From Allomuricauda sp. F6463D (lineage in GTDB: Bacteria > Bacteroidota > Bacteroidia > Flavobacteriales > Flavobacteriaceae): a DNA stretch of 64,000 bases. Below, in pieces: positions 10,053-18,921 of this stretch (its first letter is position 1; every line of letters starts with the position of its first letter). A program made the position numbers and the translations under genes. The notes beneath the pieces were generated by a model. The model did no database searches and had not been told where the DNA came from. It saw only the letters and a list, made by a program, of their open reading frames with translations. The stretch is taken from assembly GCF_023015965.1 (NCBI RefSeq), contig NZ_JALKAN010000001.1:310001-374000 (forward strand), in the 5' to 3' direction.

Positions 10053-10126
10053 GGTCGCGTAGCTCAGCTGGATAGAGCATCTGCCTTCTAAGCAGACGGT
10101 CGAAGGTTCGAATCCTTCCGCGATCA
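10053..10126 (+). tRNA. tRNA-Arg (anticodon UCU)
   Basis: A full cloverleaf can be drawn: acceptor GGTCGCG / CGCGATC, D stem GCTC / GAGC, anticodon stem TCTGC / GCAGA with loop CTTCTAA (anticodon TCT), T stem GAAGG / CCTTC with loop TTCGAAT, discriminator A. The 3' CCA is not encoded. It reads AGA codons. Confidence 0.97.
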
Positions 10127-10137
10127 CGAGTGTTAAT

Positions 10138-10165
10138 AACCCCCTTTCTGGGGGTTTTCTTTTTT
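10138..10165 (+). terminator. Terminator of tRNA-Arg
   Basis: AACCCCC (10138-10144) and GGGGGTT (10150-10156) form a stem with loop TTTCT, followed by a T-rich run to 10165. Confidence 0.9.
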
Positions 10166-10636
10166 ATAGCCCTCTTTACATTCTATTTCCTGTTGTATTT
10201 GCATAGTATCTGATTCAATGGTTTTCTGCTCATTTTAAGCTTTATGAAGCTATTCATATCGAAATTTCTAAAAAATTCTTTTGGAGCGATATTCAAGAAA
10301 TAGCTAATTGATCACAAATGAATATTTCCCAATCTTATTTTGACACGAACAAAGAATATTCCTTTGTATTGTTCCAACCCAATGCATAACCCTATTTTCA
10401 TAATAAGGTAATACATCTGAATCGTTACTATTGAGAATTGGTCTAAGGGTGTTACAAACACTAAGAAATTTGGTTTGCTGGATACAATAAAAAACATAGT
10501 TGTATATTGGTAAGGAAGTATGGATTTTTGCCAGATAGACCTATCAATCATCGGTCAATACTATTACTTATTACATTAGCGTTGTTAGGAGCACCATTTA
10601 GCCCTATCTGGTTTTTACCAATTAATTAAAACCTTA
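10166..10636. other. 471-bp spacer, no gene seen
   Basis: AT-rich sequence between the tRNA terminator and the kinase gene. The only open frame (leftward, 10312-10551) has no protein-like features. No tRNA-end duplication or integrase is present, so there is no sign of an integrated element at this tRNA. Confidence 0.5.
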
Positions 10637-12829
10637 ATGATCATTGAACAATCCCTTTTAAAAAAGGCCCCCATTCCTTTGGCTGTATTGGACACAGATG
10701 GTGTCTTTCTAAAAGTATCGGACCGTTGGTCTACATATTTTGGACCAATCAATAAAATGGTTGGAAAATCATTTTTTGAAACCATGCCCGAGGTGCCAAA
10801 AGAGTTGGAATCGGATATTCGGCACTGTTTGGAATATAGTGACTTTAAATCCGGAGAAGCCCGTGCAGTTAGTGAAAATGGCAATGCTGTTTGGTATAAT
10901 TGGAAAATTGAAACCATCACGAACGACAATGATAATATTGCAGGGATAATGCTGGTTTTGGAAGTTGATACGGAGAAAAAACTTGAAGAAGAATTTTTAG
11001 TGAATTCTCAGCGTGTTGCACAAGTTGGTGGATGGGAACTGGATGTTATTAAAAATGAAATCCATTGGTCTAGGATTACTAAAAAGATACATGGTTTGGA
11101 TGATGATTACATTCCCAATCTTGAAGGGGCCATATCTTTTTATAAAGAAGGCTACAGTAGATTTACTATTTCAAAGGCTGTAAATGAGGCTATTGAACAA
11201 GGTAAGCCTTGGGATGTAGAACTCCAGATTGTTACAGCAAAACAAGAGGAAGTTTGGGTAAGAGCTATTGGAGAACCTGAAATAATCAATGGAGTATGTG
11301 TTAGAGTCATAGGTACTTTTCAAAATATTGATAGGCGGAAAAAAGCTGAAATTGATTATAATAGGGTTAGTGATAGATTGGCCCTCGCTACAGATAAGGC
11401 CGGCATTGGAATTTGGGAATACGATATCAAAAGAAATCAACTTTTGTGGGATTCTAATATGTACAATTTATACGGCATCGAAGAATCTGATTTTGAAGGA
11501 GTATACGAAGCTTGGGAGTCAAATGTGCTTCCCGAAGATTTAAAAGAGTTATCCAATTTGGCTAAAGATGCTATTAAAGGGATAAGAAACTATGACACCT
11601 CTTTTAGAATAAAATGGCCCAATGGCGATGTAAAGTGGATAAAAACCGAAGCAACGGTAATACGGGATGAAAAGGGGGAAGCGGTTAAAATGATTGGGGT
11701 TAATGTAGATATTACCGAATTAAAAAATACACAGCTGCAACTAGAAACTAGTGAGAAATCATTGTTGGGAGCTTTTGAAAACTCTTCTGTAGGAATGGCC
11801 CTCGTTGCAAAGGACGGCACTTTCATTAAAGTAAATCAAAGTCTTTGTGATAGTCTTGGGTATAGTAACGAAGAACTGTTAAGCCTCACTTTTCAAGATA
11901 TAACCTACCCAGGTGATTTAGAAATTGATTTGTCCCTATTAGGTGAAGTTATTGACAACAAGCGCAATACCTATCAAATTGAGAAAAGATATTTTGATAA
12001 AAAAGGACAATTGGTGCATACACTTCTAACGGTAACAGCAGTAAAAAAGTTTGATGGGACAATATCCCATTTTGTTTCTCAAATTGTGGATATATCTTCT
12101 CGTATCAAAGCAGAAGAAAAATTAAAAAGCTTATTGGAATTAACTACCAACAAGAATAGTAGTCTTGTAAATTTTGCCCATATAGTATCTCACAATTTGC
12201 GCTCCAATGCAGCTAATCTAACCATGATCTGCAAATTCCTTTTGGACGACGAATTGAAACCTGAAGAGCAAAAAGAAATGCTCAATATGCTTGGTAGGGC
12301 CTCGGATGGGCTCAATGAAACCATTTCACACCTGAATGAAATAGTGCAAACAAAACTGGAGTCAGGTATTAAGCTCAAAGAAGTTTCTGTGTTTAAAACC
12401 GTAAACAAAGTTTTGGAAGATATAAATGCCTTGTTACAGGAGAATAATATAAATGTAAACACAAACATCCCAAATAATCTTAACGTAAAGGGTGTTCCAG
12501 CATATATAGAAAGTATTGTTATGAACTTGATTACCAATGGCATTAAGTACCGCGACCCTAAAAAGGAGAAACGAATGCTCACTGTAAAAGGTTTTGTCAA
12601 GGATGAATTTATAGTATTATCAGTGCAGGATAACGGAAAGGGAATTGATTTAGAAAAGTATGGAGATAAGATATTTGGAATGTATAAAACCTTTCATGGA
12701 AATGAAGATGCTAGAGGCATAGGACTTTTTATCACAAAAAATCAGATTGAGTCCATGGGCGGAACTATAGAAGTCGAAAGCGAAGTGGGCGTGGGAACTA
12801 CATTTAAGATTATGCTATTAAAGGTGTAA
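10637..12829 (+). CDS. Soluble multi-PAS sensor histidine kinase
   Basis: 730 residues, ATG start, with no signal peptide or membrane segment, so a cytoplasmic sensor. Four PAS-type modules are visible at about 1-113, 117-237, 246-368 and 378-500; the last three carry PAS/PAC features such as GGWELDV, GIGIWEYDI and ENSSVGMALV. The phosphoacceptor H-box is HIVSHNLRSN with His519. The ATPase domain has an N box NLITNGIKYR (~630), G1 DNGKGID (~665) and G2 RGIGLFI. The H-box form FAHIVSHNLRS is common in Bacteroidota PAS kinases. No receiver domain or response-regulator gene is adjacent, so its partner lies elsewhere. The signal sensed is unknown; redox, light or small-molecule sensing are all possible. 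Confidence 0.93.
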   Translation: MIIEQSLLKKAPIPLAVLDTDGVFLKVSDRWSTYFGPINKMVGKSFFETMPEVPKELESDIRHCLEYSDFKSGEARAVSENGNAVWYNWKIETITNDNDNIAGIMLVLEVDTEKKLEEEFLVNSQRVAQVGGWELDVIKNEIHWSRITKKIHGLDDDYIPNLEGAISFYKEGYSRFTISKAVNEAIEQGKPWDVELQIVTAKQEEVWVRAIGEPEIINGVCVRVIGTFQNIDRRKKAEIDYNRVSDRLALATDKAGIGIWEYDIKRNQLLWDSNMYNLYGIEESDFEGVYEAWESNVLPEDLKELSNLAKDAIKGIRNYDTSFRIKWPNGDVKWIKTEATVIRDEKGEAVKMIGVNVDITELKNTQLQLETSEKSLLGAFENSSVGMALVAKDGTFIKVNQSLCDSLGYSNEELLSLTFQDITYPGDLEIDLSLLGEVIDNKRNTYQIEKRYFDKKGQLVHTLLTVTAVKKFDGTISHFVSQIVDISSRIKAEEKLKSLLELTTNKNSSLVNFAHIVSHNLRSNAANLTMICKFLLDDELKPEEQKEMLNMLGRASDGLNETISHLNEIVQTKLESGIKLKEVSVFKTVNKVLEDINALLQENNINVNTNIPNNLNVKGVPAYIESIVMNLITNGIKYRDPKKEKRMLTVKGFVKDEFIVLSVQDNGKGIDLEKYGDKIFGMYKTFHGNEDARGIGLFITKNQIESMGGTIEVESEVGVGTTFKIMLLKV

Positions 12830-12919
12830 CGAGCATTGGTTTTAAAGATTTGATCTATAATTTTCGGGGATTCGGTAAGCGCTGTTATACGTAGCTGCTT
12901 TTAAAGTAATCAAAACTAA

Positions 12920-13519
12920 TTATTGACTTCTTTCCTTCATTAGACGGGATAGGGTCTCTGGTCTCATTGCTAAATAAGAGGCTAAATATTTTTTGGGGAG
13001 CCTATCAACTATATGTGGCTTACTGTTTTCAATAAAATAATCCAACCGTTTACCAGCATTGGGAATCCTAGCTAAATAAACCCTTTGTTCGGCAAGTATA
13101 TAATATTCCTCAAGTAAAAATTGGATTATGTCCCGCATTTCTGAAAAGTTGTCCCAACAGAATTTAAAGTCCTCATATTCTAAGTAGTCACAATATGTTT
13201 TTTCCAGACTTTGCATGTTTTCTAGGCTCTCTTCATTTCTGAAAAAGCCAGTGATGGAACTGAAAATTTCATTCTCGACATCTATCCAAGTAGTAATTTC
13301 CAATGAATCACTAACAAAAAAGCCTCTGACCATACCCTTTTTAATAAAATAGAGTCTGCTACATACTTCGCCGGCCTTATTGATTATTTCATTTTTTTCA
13401 AAGCTGCAGGTCTTTATATTTTGCAATAAATATGACTTTAGGCTTGGACTGATAGGGTAAATCGAATTAAGAAAAGGAACTATGAATATATTTTTTTCAA
13501 TATTCTTGTTATGAACCAT
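12920..13519 (-). CDS. Crp/Fnr family transcriptional regulator
   Basis: 199 residues. Residues ~25-115 form the cyclic-nucleotide-binding beta-roll (FEKNEIINKAGEVCSRLYFI then GMVRGFF), and ~172-199 the winged-helix recognition region (YLASYLAMRPETLSRL). This is the short flavobacterial type, which ends just after the recognition helix. The Arg/Glu pair that binds cAMP in E. coli Crp is not recognisable, so the effector is unknown. It converges on the histidine kinase gene with a 90-bp gap and stands alone. Target genes cannot be inferred. Confidence 0.88.
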   Translation of the reverse strand: MVHNKNIEKNIFIVPFLNSIYPISPSLKSYLLQNIKTCSFEKNEIINKAGEVCSRLYFIKKGMVRGFFVSDSLEITTWIDVENEIFSSITGFFRNEESLENMQSLEKTYCDYLEYEDFKFCWDNFSEMRDIIQFLLEEYYILAEQRVYLARIPNAGKRLDYFIENSKPHIVDRLPKKYLASYLAMRPETLSRLMKERSQ

Positions 13520-13646
13520 TTAAAGAGTTAGTTAAGTATATAAAATTTGAAACGGCTTAAAAATAATACAATAAGATGGAATTGAACTATTGTTGATTAT
13601 AAAGTAGTGGAACTGCATTATTTATCATATAAAATGTAATCTAAAC

Positions 13647-13675
13647 AAAAAGCCTCCGACTATTGGAGGCTTTTT
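13647..13675 (-). terminator. Terminator of the M20 peptidase gene
   Basis: AAAAAGCCTCC (13647-13657) and GGAGGCTTTTT (13665-13675) form a perfect 11-bp stem with a 7-base loop. It lies 74 bases beyond the stop of the leftward gene and gives a U-run on either strand. Confidence 0.85.
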
Positions 13676-13748
13676 AGTGTTTACTTTGTTGGTAATAAAA
13701 GTGTTACCTTAATTTCCATAATTGATTTGATAACAATACGGTGATTTG

Positions 13749-15047
13749 TTATTTACCGAGTCCTGCTTGGGATAAAGTGATCAATAAGGCCAATTGAATG
13801 GATTCGTCTGCTTCCTCATCGTTCAGATACCATTCGTGTAGCGAATGTGCTCCTCCACCTTGACCACCTCTGCCAATACAGACCGAAGGAATCCCTTTGG
13901 AAACTGGTATATTGATATTAGTTGAACCTCTCCCTAGGCTCGGTGTCTCACCAAAATATTTTGTTGCAGCCATTGTTCTTTGTATTAAGGGCAACGAAGC
14001 AGGTAATTCACCCGAAGGTCTATCACCAATTTTTATAAGCTCATATGTCACCTCACCACGCACCCCACTGCTATTGTATTCCGAAATGCCTTGTTCCATG
14101 GATTTTTTAAAAATAGCTTCTATCTCATCAAGGTTTTTAGGGTCTATTGCACGCATATCTACCTCCATCCAAGATTCAAATGGAATGGAGTTTACAGAGG
14201 TTCCCCCACCGATTCTCCCAACATTAAAACTAGTTTTCGGGCTATTTCCCGAAGTATATTCCCAAGCTGCTTTTGAAAAAACATCAATAGCTTTACCCAG
14301 GGCATGATGGGGATTGGCAAGCCCAAAGGCACCCCAAGAGTGTCCACCTTGTCCTTTAACTAATAATTTATAGCGCTTGGAACCCAGTCCGGCATTACTT
14401 ATTCTTCCTAAGCTTCCACCATCAATAGCAATCCAGGAATCGATATCCAATCCAGATTCGTTGAAGAGATACTTCATTCCGCGAAGATCACCTAGACCTT
14501 CCTCACCTACAGTTCCTACGATTAACAGATCCTTTTTGGTCTCAATCTTAGCTTTGTTCATTGCCTTTAGCATACTGATGAGCATGGTTAAACCTCGAGT
14601 ATCGTCACCAATTCCGGGTGCTTTTAAAGTATCTCCCACCTTTCTTACGGTAACATCGGTTCCTTCAGGGAAGACCACGTCCAAATGAGCATCCACGCCT
14701 ACGTATCCAGATTCACCCGATGTACCTTTTCTAAGCCCGATCACATTTCCAACTTTATCGGTCCAGATACTGTCCACACCAGCATTTTCAAGCATTTTTG
14801 CAAAAACCTTACCTCTTTCATCTTCCATAAATGGTGGAGCCAACACCTCTGTTAGGGTGATAAGGTCTTCAGTAGTTTCATCCATCTGGTTTTTTATATG
14901 CCCAAAGGCTTCTATTACCATTTTGTTCTTGGCTAAACGTTCTACTTCCTTGGTATATTTTTTTTCTACCGTTGTACTTTCTTGGGCTAAAATGGTGTTC
15001 GATACAATGCCCATCGCAATTAAAATGCTTAATGTAATATGTTTCAT
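13749..15047 (-). CDS. M20 family metallopeptidase, exported
   Basis: 432 residues with a signal peptide (MKHITLSILIAMGIV, cleavage near ILAQE), so probably periplasmic. The M20 di-zinc site is complete: His121 and Asp123 in DAHLDV, Asp148/149 in GIGDDTRG, the Glu-Glu pair 182-183 in TVGEEGLGD, Asp209, and a C-terminal His in GGGAHSLHEW (~401). A dimerisation insert lies between, with GQGGHSW at ~232-238. It resembles peptidase T / aminoacyl-dipeptidase relatives. It probably trims peptides taken from the medium or cell wall; the specificity is not readable. Next gene upstream on the same strand is the transaminase, 69 bp away. Confidence 0.88.
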   Translation of the reverse strand: MKHITLSILIAMGIVSNTILAQESTTVEKKYTKEVERLAKNKMVIEAFGHIKNQMDETTEDLITLTEVLAPPFMEDERGKVFAKMLENAGVDSIWTDKVGNVIGLRKGTSGESGYVGVDAHLDVVFPEGTDVTVRKVGDTLKAPGIGDDTRGLTMLISMLKAMNKAKIETKKDLLIVGTVGEEGLGDLRGMKYLFNESGLDIDSWIAIDGGSLGRISNAGLGSKRYKLLVKGQGGHSWGAFGLANPHHALGKAIDVFSKAAWEYTSGNSPKTSFNVGRIGGGTSVNSIPFESWMEVDMRAIDPKNLDEIEAIFKKSMEQGISEYNSSGVRGEVTYELIKIGDRPSGELPASLPLIQRTMAATKYFGETPSLGRGSTNINIPVSKGIPSVCIGRGGQGGGAHSLHEWYLNDEEADESIQLALLITLSQAGLGK

Positions 15048-15116
15048 TTTCCTTGTTTTATTAAGTGTTGAACTGTATTCTAAATGTATTTACATAAGAG
15101 ACAATATAATATATAT

Positions 15117-15995
15117 TCAAACAATAGCTAGTGATGAGTCAATACTCCTCAACTCGGCAAAAGCATTTTGCAATCTCTTGGTCAAATTCCCAATATCATT
15201 TTTTTGATAAAAAACATGGGTTCCCAATTGCGAAATCGATGCTACTTGGGTAGTAGTGCCTGTAAAAAATGCTTCGTCCATAGTTGCTATTTCATTTTGT
15301 GCAACCGGTTTTTCTATTACAGGTATTCCGAGGTCGTTGCAAAGCTTCAGAACAATTTTCCGAGTAATACCATTCAGGATATGTTCATCGGCCGGATGCG
15401 TTATTATGGTGTCATTTTTAACAAAAAAGATATTGGTGTGCGAACCTTCGGTAACAAAACCGTCCCTGACCAGGGCAGCTTCATCCGTATGCGCATTCAT
15501 AGCCGTTTCATTCGTCATGATATTGCCAAGCAACGAAACGGATTTAATGTCGCACCTATGCCATCTAAAATCTGTTTCTAGGACGGCTTTCATGCTGTTC
15601 AGGTTGATAGAGGGGAGGCTATAGGGTAGGGCATACATCATCACTGTAGGAGGCACACCTTTTGGGTACCCATGTTTTCTTGGAGCCACACCCCGTGTAA
15701 CCTGCATATAAATTAGGCAGGAAGTACCTTCTAGGTTAGAAGCGCTAAGGAGGTCAACTATTCGAGTATCAATTTCCTTAACATCGTACTCTATACCAAT
15801 TTTCCCAAGATTGTCCTGCAATCGGTCGAGATGGGCCTTTTTGTAGAAAATGCCATGCTCTAATTGCATCATAACTTCGTAAATACCATCTCCAAAAAGG
15901 AATCCACGATCAAAAACAGATATTTTGGCATCGTCAGAGGATATTATCTCACCATTTAAATAGACTTTTTTTGGGAAGTTTCCTTTGGGTAACAT
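15117..15995 (-). CDS. Class IV aminotransferase, D-amino-acid transaminase-like
   Basis: 292 residues. This is a fold-type IV PLP enzyme: the Schiff-base lysine is Lys151 in RCDIKSVSLLGN, and Glu183 in VTEGSHTN is in the place of the PLP-nitrogen-binding Glu. The segment RGVAPRKHGYP (101-111) resembles the substrate-carboxylate loop of D-alanine transaminases more than that of branched-chain or 4-amino-4-deoxychorismate enzymes. The likely reaction is transfer between D-Ala and 2-oxoglutarate, giving D-Glu and pyruvate. No export signal, so cytosolic. A VanX-like D,D-dipeptidase gene close by fits D-alanine use. A branched-chain aminotransferase role cannot be excluded. Confidence 0.82.
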   Translation of the reverse strand: MLPKGNFPKKVYLNGEIISSDDAKISVFDRGFLFGDGIYEVMMQLEHGIFYKKAHLDRLQDNLGKIGIEYDVKEIDTRIVDLLSASNLEGTSCLIYMQVTRGVAPRKHGYPKGVPPTVMMYALPYSLPSINLNSMKAVLETDFRWHRCDIKSVSLLGNIMTNETAMNAHTDEAALVRDGFVTEGSHTNIFFVKNDTIITHPADEHILNGITRKIVLKLCNDLGIPVIEKPVAQNEIATMDEAFFTGTTTQVASISQLGTHVFYQKNDIGNLTKRLQNAFAELRSIDSSLAIV

Positions 15996-16285
15996 GTAAG
16001 GTTGATTTTAAGTATAAAAATGCAATATCTAATTTCAAATTAAACTATAGGTGAAGGTAATTGTTATTTCTTGAAATTAAAATTTAGAACTTAAGTTTGA
16101 TCATGGTCTCATCGAATCCTTTTCAACGAAAAACGCACCATGATAGGTGGCCACAGAAAAATATTTGGATCTTTTGGAGAAAGGCCAATTGTCTAACTTA
16201 CACGCACAACATCAATCTAAATAATTTCGAAAGGGTAGAGGCATAGAAAGACATCGCCAACAAACTTTTGTAACTTGTAGCCGCT
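15996..16285. other. 290-bp divergent spacer
   Basis: Separates the leftward transaminase from the rightward esterase-dipeptidase pair and must hold both promoters. An 8-bp inverted pair ATCATGGT (16100-16107) / ACCATGAT (16137-16144) could be an operator or hairpin. No gene is seen. Confidence 0.4.
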
Positions 16286-17005
16286 ATGCAAAAAAGATTA
16301 AATCAAGTCTTAATATGGATCTTTGTGTTACTGCTTCAAGCATGTGCGGCACAATCCCATTTAGTACAGGATGAACAGGAGACGGTTATAACGGAAAATT
16401 TGAAATATTATCTCTACTATCCAGAAGATTATTTTGAAACAGATGAGGAATATGGACTTCTACTTTTTTTGCATGGCGGAGGCGAAGCAGGAAAAAACAT
16501 CGACGAGATTAAAAAAAGTGGTCCTCCAAAAATGTTGGTGGATGGCACACAATTTCCATTTTTAATTTTGGCTCCGCAAAACCCATATGCCAAAAAGTGG
16601 TGGAACACGGATGCGGTTGTCCAGCTATTGGACTCGGTGACAAATACCAACAAAGTAGACAAAAATAGAATTTACGTAACAGGATTGAGTAGAGGAGGCA
16701 GTGCGTCGTGGGAACTTGCCACACAATATCCAAAAAAGTTTGCAGCAATGGCCGTCGTGTGTGGTATGGCTCCTTTGCCCTATGCCCATTGGATAGATAA
16801 AGACTTGCCCATATGGGTATTTCATGGTGATCAAGATCAAGTAATAGGTGTAGAGCAATCTGATAAAATGGTTGATAAACTGCGTGAAATGGGTCATAAC
16901 GTTCGATATACAAAGTATAAAGATGTTGGACATAATGCATGGGAAAGGGCCTATGCTACAGATTCCCTATATACATGGCTCGCGGATCAAAAACGTATAA
17001 ATTAA
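16286..17005 (+). CDS. Alpha/beta-hydrolase (carboxylesterase/phospholipase-like) lipoprotein
   Basis: 239 residues. The lipobox LLQAC at ~16-20 predicts a lipoprotein. The alpha/beta-hydrolase features are LFLHGGGEAG (~60-69, oxyanion), GLSRGG with Ser135, an Asp in FHGDQDQV (~182-184) and His216 in DVGHNAW. This set is typical of the dienelactone-hydrolase / prolyl-oligopeptidase-like esterases often annotated as phospholipase or carboxylesterase. It ends 5 bp before the next ATG, so the two are surely co-transcribed. Substrate unknown. Confidence 0.85.
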   Translation: MQKRLNQVLIWIFVLLLQACAAQSHLVQDEQETVITENLKYYLYYPEDYFETDEEYGLLLFLHGGGEAGKNIDEIKKSGPPKMLVDGTQFPFLILAPQNPYAKKWWNTDAVVQLLDSVTNTNKVDKNRIYVTGLSRGGSASWELATQYPKKFAAMAVVCGMAPLPYAHWIDKDLPIWVFHGDQDQVIGVEQSDKMVDKLREMGHNVRYTKYKDVGHNAWERAYATDSLYTWLADQKRIN

Positions 17006-17010
17006 ATTTA

Positions 17011-17739
17011 ATGAGATATACATTACTATTCCTAAACCTGCTGTTGATTATAAGTTGCCGACAAAAAGAGCATAGAACGGAATCTGAGTTTGATCAAGTT
17101 ACCGCCACACCAAGCAGTATGGACACGGTTCCAAAAGATGTACCCCCAACGCCCCAAAAGACAATTTTAAAGACTTTTGAAGGCTTGGCTGATACCACTT
17201 TTATACGATTGGCCGATTTTAGTGAAGATTTTGTATATGAGATGCGCTATGCCACCGAGAACAATTTTTTAAAGGCCAAGGTCTATGATTGTGCAGAGTG
17301 CTATACACGGGTAAAAACGGCAAAAGCTTTGATTGAAGCCAACAAAGAATTTATGAGGAACGGAGTAAAAATCAAGTTTTTTGATTGCTATCGTCCCAAC
17401 TCCGTTCAGTATAAAATGTGGGAGATTGTACCCAACCCACAATATGTTGCCAATCCCGATAAAGGATCTATCCATAACAAAGGTGGTGCTGTGGACATTA
17501 CATTGGTTGATTTGGAGGGCAACCAATTAGATATGGGAACCGATTTTGATTTTTTTGGTAAAAGGGCTTATCACGATAACATGGATCTGCCAAAGGAAAT
17601 TTTGGACAACCGAAAACTACTTAAGGAGACCATGGAAAAACACGGATTTTGGTCTATTAGGACGGAATGGTGGCATTATAACCTCTCATCGGCTTCAAAC
17701 GATAAGGTAGCCAACTTTAAATGGGATTGTCCAAACTAA
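17011..17739 (+). CDS. VanX/DdpX-like D-alanyl-D-alanine dipeptidase, lipoprotein
   Basis: 242 residues from the ATG at 17011. A longer frame opening at 16939 overlaps the upstream gene and hides the signal peptide, so this start is preferred. The lipobox LIISC ends at Cys16. The M15D zinc and catalytic set is complete: Arg128 in CYRPN, SIHNKGGAVD with His155 and Asp162, and TEWWHY with Glu219 and His222. VanX-type enzymes split D-Ala-D-Ala. As a predicted lipoprotein outside the cytoplasm, a salvage or cell-wall role is likelier than glycopeptide resistance, which needs a cytosolic enzyme; no vanH or vanA homologue is seen. Its stop overlaps that of the convergent methyltransferase gene by 4 bp. 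Confidence 0.88.
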   Translation: MRYTLLFLNLLLIISCRQKEHRTESEFDQVTATPSSMDTVPKDVPPTPQKTILKTFEGLADTTFIRLADFSEDFVYEMRYATENNFLKAKVYDCAECYTRVKTAKALIEANKEFMRNGVKIKFFDCYRPNSVQYKMWEIVPNPQYVANPDKGSIHNKGGAVDITLVDLEGNQLDMGTDFDFFGKRAYHDNMDLPKEILDNRKLLKETMEKHGFWSIRTEWWHYNLSSASNDKVANFKWDCPN

Positions 17740-18914
17740 ACCTTTAAACAAATCAGAACAATCAATTTATCGTTCAAGTCCTTGGTTAGAAATAAGTACT
17801 GATCACCACCGTCTTTAATTTTATGCTTTTTGCGGAGTTCAGAAACCGAAAGCGGAAAATTTCTTACTGTGATATTGGCCTTTGTTATCCCAGTGGATTT
17901 GATAGTCTTTTTTGAATAGGGTAGTGTATGCTCAATTTTAAATCTTCTTCCGGGAAAATCAATGAGATGGTCGCAAGTATACAAATGGGAGTGAAGATGC
18001 AATTTTTTTACACCATATGCTTTTGCTACCGACTTAAATCCTCCCGATTTTAAAATGGCAGCATTTGGTTCGAATAAAAAGGCGTTCGGTGGCCCAAATT
18101 CAATATTTGTTAGTTGCTCTTCTTCCAAAATAAAACTGAAGTCGTCATTCTCCTTTGGTCGAATGTTAGTGGTAGTTATTTTGATATTGCCCGAATACTC
18201 TTTTTTTAAGATAAAAAGTAATTCCTTTACTTCATTGTTGATTGCAACAACATGTATTTCTTTTACAGAACGCAACTCCGAAATACCCTTTTTTATATCC
18301 AAAAGAGGAGAAGTTTTTATCAAAATATTTTGGGACTTTTCAAACATTAATGGAAGATGTTCAGGTAAATTAGGCAAGCAATCCTCTAGCAAAAAAACCT
18401 TACCTTTTATATCATTTCTTCGTGATGGATCAACATATATCCAATCAAAATGTTGTGTAGAATTTTTCAAAAAAACAATACCATCTTCAGGAATGCATTT
18501 GATGTTATTTTGTTTCAGAACTGTAAAATTGTAAGCGACAATTTCACTTAATTTTGTATTGATTTCACAATGCCAAACAGTGGCTATTTTTTTTGAAAAA
18601 AAATAGCTGTCAACACCAAACCCACCTGTAAGGTCAACCAACGATTTTCCACTTGCTAATTGAGCTTTGTACTTTGCAGTTATTTCCGAACTTGTTTGTT
18701 CAATATTAAGTTTGTTAGGGTAATAAATGTTGGAGGTGCCAAACCATGTGGGCAGTTTGCTTTCGCACTTTTTTTTAGCTTCCACCTGCTCAACAAGCTC
18801 TTTTTGACTGATACCCTCAAAAATAGGTTTCGCAAGCAAAACTGACATGATGTCAGAATGAATATTTTTACTTATAAAAGATTGAACACCAGTATTTAAT
18901 ATGCTTTTATTCAA
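17736..18914 (-). CDS. Class I SAM methyltransferase with THUMP-like domain
   Basis: 392 residues. Residues ~1-85 are helical, ~90-240 form a Rossmann SAM domain with motif I VDLTGGFGVD (93-102) and the catalytic-type motif YVDPSRR (161-166), followed by a C-terminal region with the THUMP-like / PG_1098-type pattern (FEPNAAILKSGGFKSVAKAYG). This family is widespread in Bacteroidota and thought to modify RNA, but no substrate is established to my knowledge. It is the last gene of the tsaD operon, 7 bp after the permease. Confidence 0.85.
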   Translation of the reverse strand: MNKSILNTGVQSFISKNIHSDIMSVLLAKPIFEGISQKELVEQVEAKKKCESKLPTWFGTSNIYYPNKLNIEQTSSEITAKYKAQLASGKSLVDLTGGFGVDSYFFSKKIATVWHCEINTKLSEIVAYNFTVLKQNNIKCIPEDGIVFLKNSTQHFDWIYVDPSRRNDIKGKVFLLEDCLPNLPEHLPLMFEKSQNILIKTSPLLDIKKGISELRSVKEIHVVAINNEVKELLFILKKEYSGNIKITTTNIRPKENDDFSFILEEEQLTNIEFGPPNAFLFEPNAAILKSGGFKSVAKAYGVKKLHLHSHLYTCDHLIDFPGRRFKIEHTLPYSKKTIKSTGITKANITVRNFPLSVSELRKKHKIKDGGDQYLFLTKDLNDKLIVLICLKV

Positions 18915-18921
18915 ACTATAA

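Noticed and set aside
10312..10551. 79-residue frame in the spacer after tRNA-Arg
   Set aside because: No start context, no domain, and AT-driven composition.
10053..10636. Integrated element at tRNA-Arg
   Set aside because: No integrase, no duplicated tRNA 3' end, and normal chromosomal genes follow.
12190..12600. 136-residue leftward frame in the kinase gene
   Set aside because: Opposes the H-box and ATPase coding region, with low-complexity Ser/Phe content.
17011..17739. Vancomycin resistance by VanX
   Set aside because: The protein carries a lipoprotein signal, and no vanH, vanA or regulator genes are nearby; salvage is more likely.
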